From: Bacteroidaceae bacterium
Lineage (GTDB): Bacteria > Bacteroidota > Bacteroidia > Bacteroidales > Bacteroidaceae
Reading direction: 5' to 3'
DNA: 33,832 nt
Assembly (NCBI GenBank): GCA_024398495.1
Contig: JAKSJA010000018.1
Coordinates: forward strand, 1-33,832
Shown one piece after another: positions 32,429 through 33,832 of this stretch (positions within the stretch are counted from its first letter, which is position 1; every line of letters begins with the position of its first letter). A program made the position numbers and the translations under genes. The notes under the pieces were generated by a model that saw nothing but the letters and a program-made list of their open reading frames with translations, was not told where the DNA came from and searched no databases.

Positions 32429-32498
32429 GACTGCCGTTCTTTACAAATCTATTTCTTCCTACCTATTACCCTCGAAATTAAAACCACTCCAACACACA
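32429..32498 (-). pseudogene. Remnant of a second DUF1573 gene with internal deletion
   Basis: Bases 32429-32473 are identical over 45 bases to 31025-31069, which covers the 3' flank and last codons of the DUF1573 gene. Bases 32479-32498 are identical over 20 bases to 31402-31421, which encodes part of its signal peptide. The intervening 332 bases of the intact gene are missing. The start region beyond 32498 is degraded, so no protein is made. Confidence 0.85.
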
Positions 32499-32535
32499 AT
32501 AACTTACAGCACTTCTTCGTCATTCGTCATAAGTT

Positions 32536-33003
32536 TCATAACCAATCAAGCAAACCATACGTTCTTGTAAAATGTGGTAATGTTAAACCTAATATTGAAA
32601 AAATCAGCATAATAAGTAAATTTTTTCTTTCTTTTTTGAAATCAAGTACAGCATTGTTTTTTCTAACAAGGTATCTCCTGTGTAAAACATAAATTAGCAT
32701 GAATACAAGAATCACCACGAATATATCCAATGAAAAAAACTTGCACCACTGTGACAATGGAAATATAGTTGATATCACAAGGGCAAAATATTCAATCTGA
32801 ACAAGCAACAAAAGGCTTATGAAGAAACGCATCAATCTACTTTTGTGTACTTTTATATCATAAGCATTCAGAATGTAAATCAATGCCAACCCTGTAATAA
32901 GCATTATCGGAGCATTCACCCAAAAGATTTCTCTACAAAATAAAGTAGAACATGCCATAATTACAAATGTCACTCCAACAGACAATATCAATTTCTTCTT
33001 CAT
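32536..33003 (-). CDS. Multi-spanning membrane protein, 155 aa, unknown
   Basis: From the ATG at 33003 the product starts MKKKLILSVGVTFVIMACST, almost the same as the DUF1573 lipoprotein, but continues as a membrane protein: segments near 24-46 (FWVNAPIMLITGLALIYIL), 60-80 (FFISLLLLVQIEYFALVIS), 90-112 (FSLDIFVVILVFMLIYVL) and 130-145 (NLLIMLIFSILGLTL). A longer frame to 33117 would overlap the upstream gene and lacks support. The first 33 bases of the gene and 15 bases before it are 45 of 48 identical to the DUF1573 start region. It starts 7 bases after the upstream stop. Function unknown. Confidence 0.7.
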   Translation of the reverse strand: MKKKLILSVGVTFVIMACSTLFCREIFWVNAPIMLITGLALIYILNAYDIKVHKSRLMRFFISLLLLVQIEYFALVISTIFPLSQWCKFFSLDIFVVILVFMLIYVLHRRYLVRKNNAVLDFKKERKNLLIMLIFSILGLTLPHFTRTYGLLDWL

Positions 33004-33010
33004 AACTATA

Positions 33011-33280
33011 TCATTCAACCAGCCTTTTCCAAATAGCAAACAATGCAAAAGACAATAAAGACAGAAAATATAAAAGATCTGTTTTAAGTATTTGTTTTTT
33101 GTGTAGAATATTCTCAATTAAATGAAATAAAGTCAATATGCAAATGATTATTGTCTCTGTTGTCATCGCCACATCAACAGAACAAGTATAAATATCATGG
33201 CAATATGCACCTATCCAAACTATGCAACAGGCATAAATGAGCCATGAAACAAACGACAATCTATATACGTGTATTTTCAT
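33011..33280 (-). CDS. Small membrane protein, 89 aa, unknown
   Basis: Three hydrophobic segments: about 9-25 (FVSWLIYACCIVWIGAY), 38-56 (TTETIIICILTLFHLIENIL) and 67-84 (DLLYFLSLLSFALFAIW). No family recognised. It is the first gene of the minus-strand cluster and has its own promoter (33315-33345). Its TGA lies in the 48-base segment shared with the DUF1573 start region, so the next gene can be translated by coupling. Confidence 0.7.
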   Translation of the reverse strand: MKIHVYRLSFVSWLIYACCIVWIGAYCHDIYTCSVDVAMTTETIIICILTLFHLIENILHKKQILKTDLLYFLSLLSFALFAIWKRLVE

Positions 33281-33314
33281 TCAATTTTTTGCAATGCTAT
33301 ATATCTTCCTTCCG

Positions 33315-33345
33315 CAAATATAGCGATATTTTTACAAAAAGCAAG
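33315..33345 (-). promoter_or_regulatory. Promoter of the small membrane protein cluster
   Basis: On the minus strand TATATTTG (33315-33322) matches the -7 consensus fully and CTTG (33342-33345) lies 19 bases upstream as a -33 element. The transcript would start near 33308, about 28 bases before the first gene. Confidence 0.65.
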
Positions 33346-33482
33346 TGAAAATGATAAAAATATGTATTTTTTCTACCTATTATTTGAAAAACTTTGTGTT
33401 TTCACATTTTAATAAGAGAATAATGAGAATTTCGTTGAAAACATATTATACAACTCACCACACCTCATTTTACAAAACACAA

Positions 33483-33832
33483 GACTGCACCATGCTACCC
33501 ATCTGACATGGGGGCGTGTGTCACATGACGTGGGAATGTGCATTACCTGACGTGGCGATGTGTACAACCTGACATGATGATATGCGACACCTGATGTGAG
33601 GATGTGCATCACCTGACGTGTCGTTAAGACCTACCTGACCTATTGTCAAGACCTGTCTGACTTGTCGTGTAGAATCTCCATTGTTGTCGGGCAGACCTAC
33701 CATATGGGCATGTTAGAATCAAATTCTGTGAGCCGTAGATGTGACTTGCCTTTATGTCGGATGTACGCGTCACATAGTTTGGTTGTACTCGTCACAAAGA
33801 TTGTTTGTACGCGTCAAAAAGAAGTGACAAAC
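33483..33832. repeat. Drifting tandem array with exact 22-bp period
   Basis: About sixteen units in strict 22-base register start at 33483, 33505, 33527, 33549, 33571, 33593, 33615, 33637, 33659 and so on to the window end. Early units begin GACGTG and end in ACCT; middle units share GACCTACC or TTAGAATC at fixed phase; the last share GTACGCGTCAC. Sequence drifts gradually but the period never slips. It is not a multiple of three and no convincing gene covers it. The stretch 33346-33482 before it is AT-rich with nothing recognisable. The array probably continues beyond the window. Confidence 0.85.

Noticed and set aside
33409-33703. Two small open frames of 60-67 residues inside the 22-bp array
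   Set aside because: The period is not a multiple of three, the residues change with each frame shift, and there is no promoter or family match; they arise from the array.
33483-33832. CRISPR array
   Set aside because: Units of 22 bases follow each other without spacers, and no constant repeat is present; no cas gene is in the window.

Overview
The window looks like a chromosomal segment of a Prevotella-like (Prevotellaceae, Bacteroidales) bacterium. Evidence seen in the sequence: promoters with the Bacteroidetes -7 box (TAnnTTTG) just upstream of several genes, few Shine-Dalgarno sites, a FeoA-FeoB fusion, an outer-membrane beta-barrel receptor of the Bacteroidetes CarboxypepD-lacking type, an EFR1-type ferredoxin, and the gene order infC-rpmI-rplT and sppA-lpxK-punA-thiL. 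Genus-level assignment is inference. No rRNA, tRNA, transposase or CRISPR array was seen.

Layout. 1-1540 (+): terminator, promoter and the infC-rpmI-rplT translation operon with its own terminator. 1574-6278 (+): an overlapping trio, ABC-F ATPase, U32 RNA-hydroxylation-type protein and a zinc-ribbon membrane lipoprotein. 13852 down to 6283 (-): a six-gene operon read from one visible -7 box: feoAB fusion, outer-membrane barrel protein, tatA (only 57 aa), tatC, a NapH/NapG-like polyferredoxin with an internal twin-arginine motif, and a Tat-lipoprotein aldo/keto reductase with two [4Fe-4S] sites. 19617 down to 13884 (-): sppA, lpxK, punA, thiL and an unknown secreted protein. 19759-23440: pspC-like gene, an EamA/CDF transporter pair (-) and divergent pgeF plus a second EamA transporter (+). 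24482 down to 23425 (-): ECF sigma factor and a four-helix membrane partner, divergent from a large outer-membrane receptor (24686-26863). 26959-30930: queH (-), then EFR1 ferredoxin, DUF1846 protein and a PfkB sugar kinase (+).

The last 2.8 kb (31045-33832) is an AT-rich accessory area: five small membrane proteins and a DUF1573 lipoprotein on the minus strand, with duplicated fragments, a deleted gene remnant, paired hairpin repeats and, at the very end, a drifting tandem array with an exact 22-bp period that runs off the window.

How the genes may work together. The best candidate for an undescribed system is the feoAB-porin-Tat-redox operon. Its Tat translocase is encoded next to the two proteins in the window that carry twin-arginine motifs, and a plausible (inferred) role is electron transfer from quinol to an extracytoplasmic reductase, linked to ferrous iron uptake. 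The 22-bp array is the strongest signal not explained by genes.
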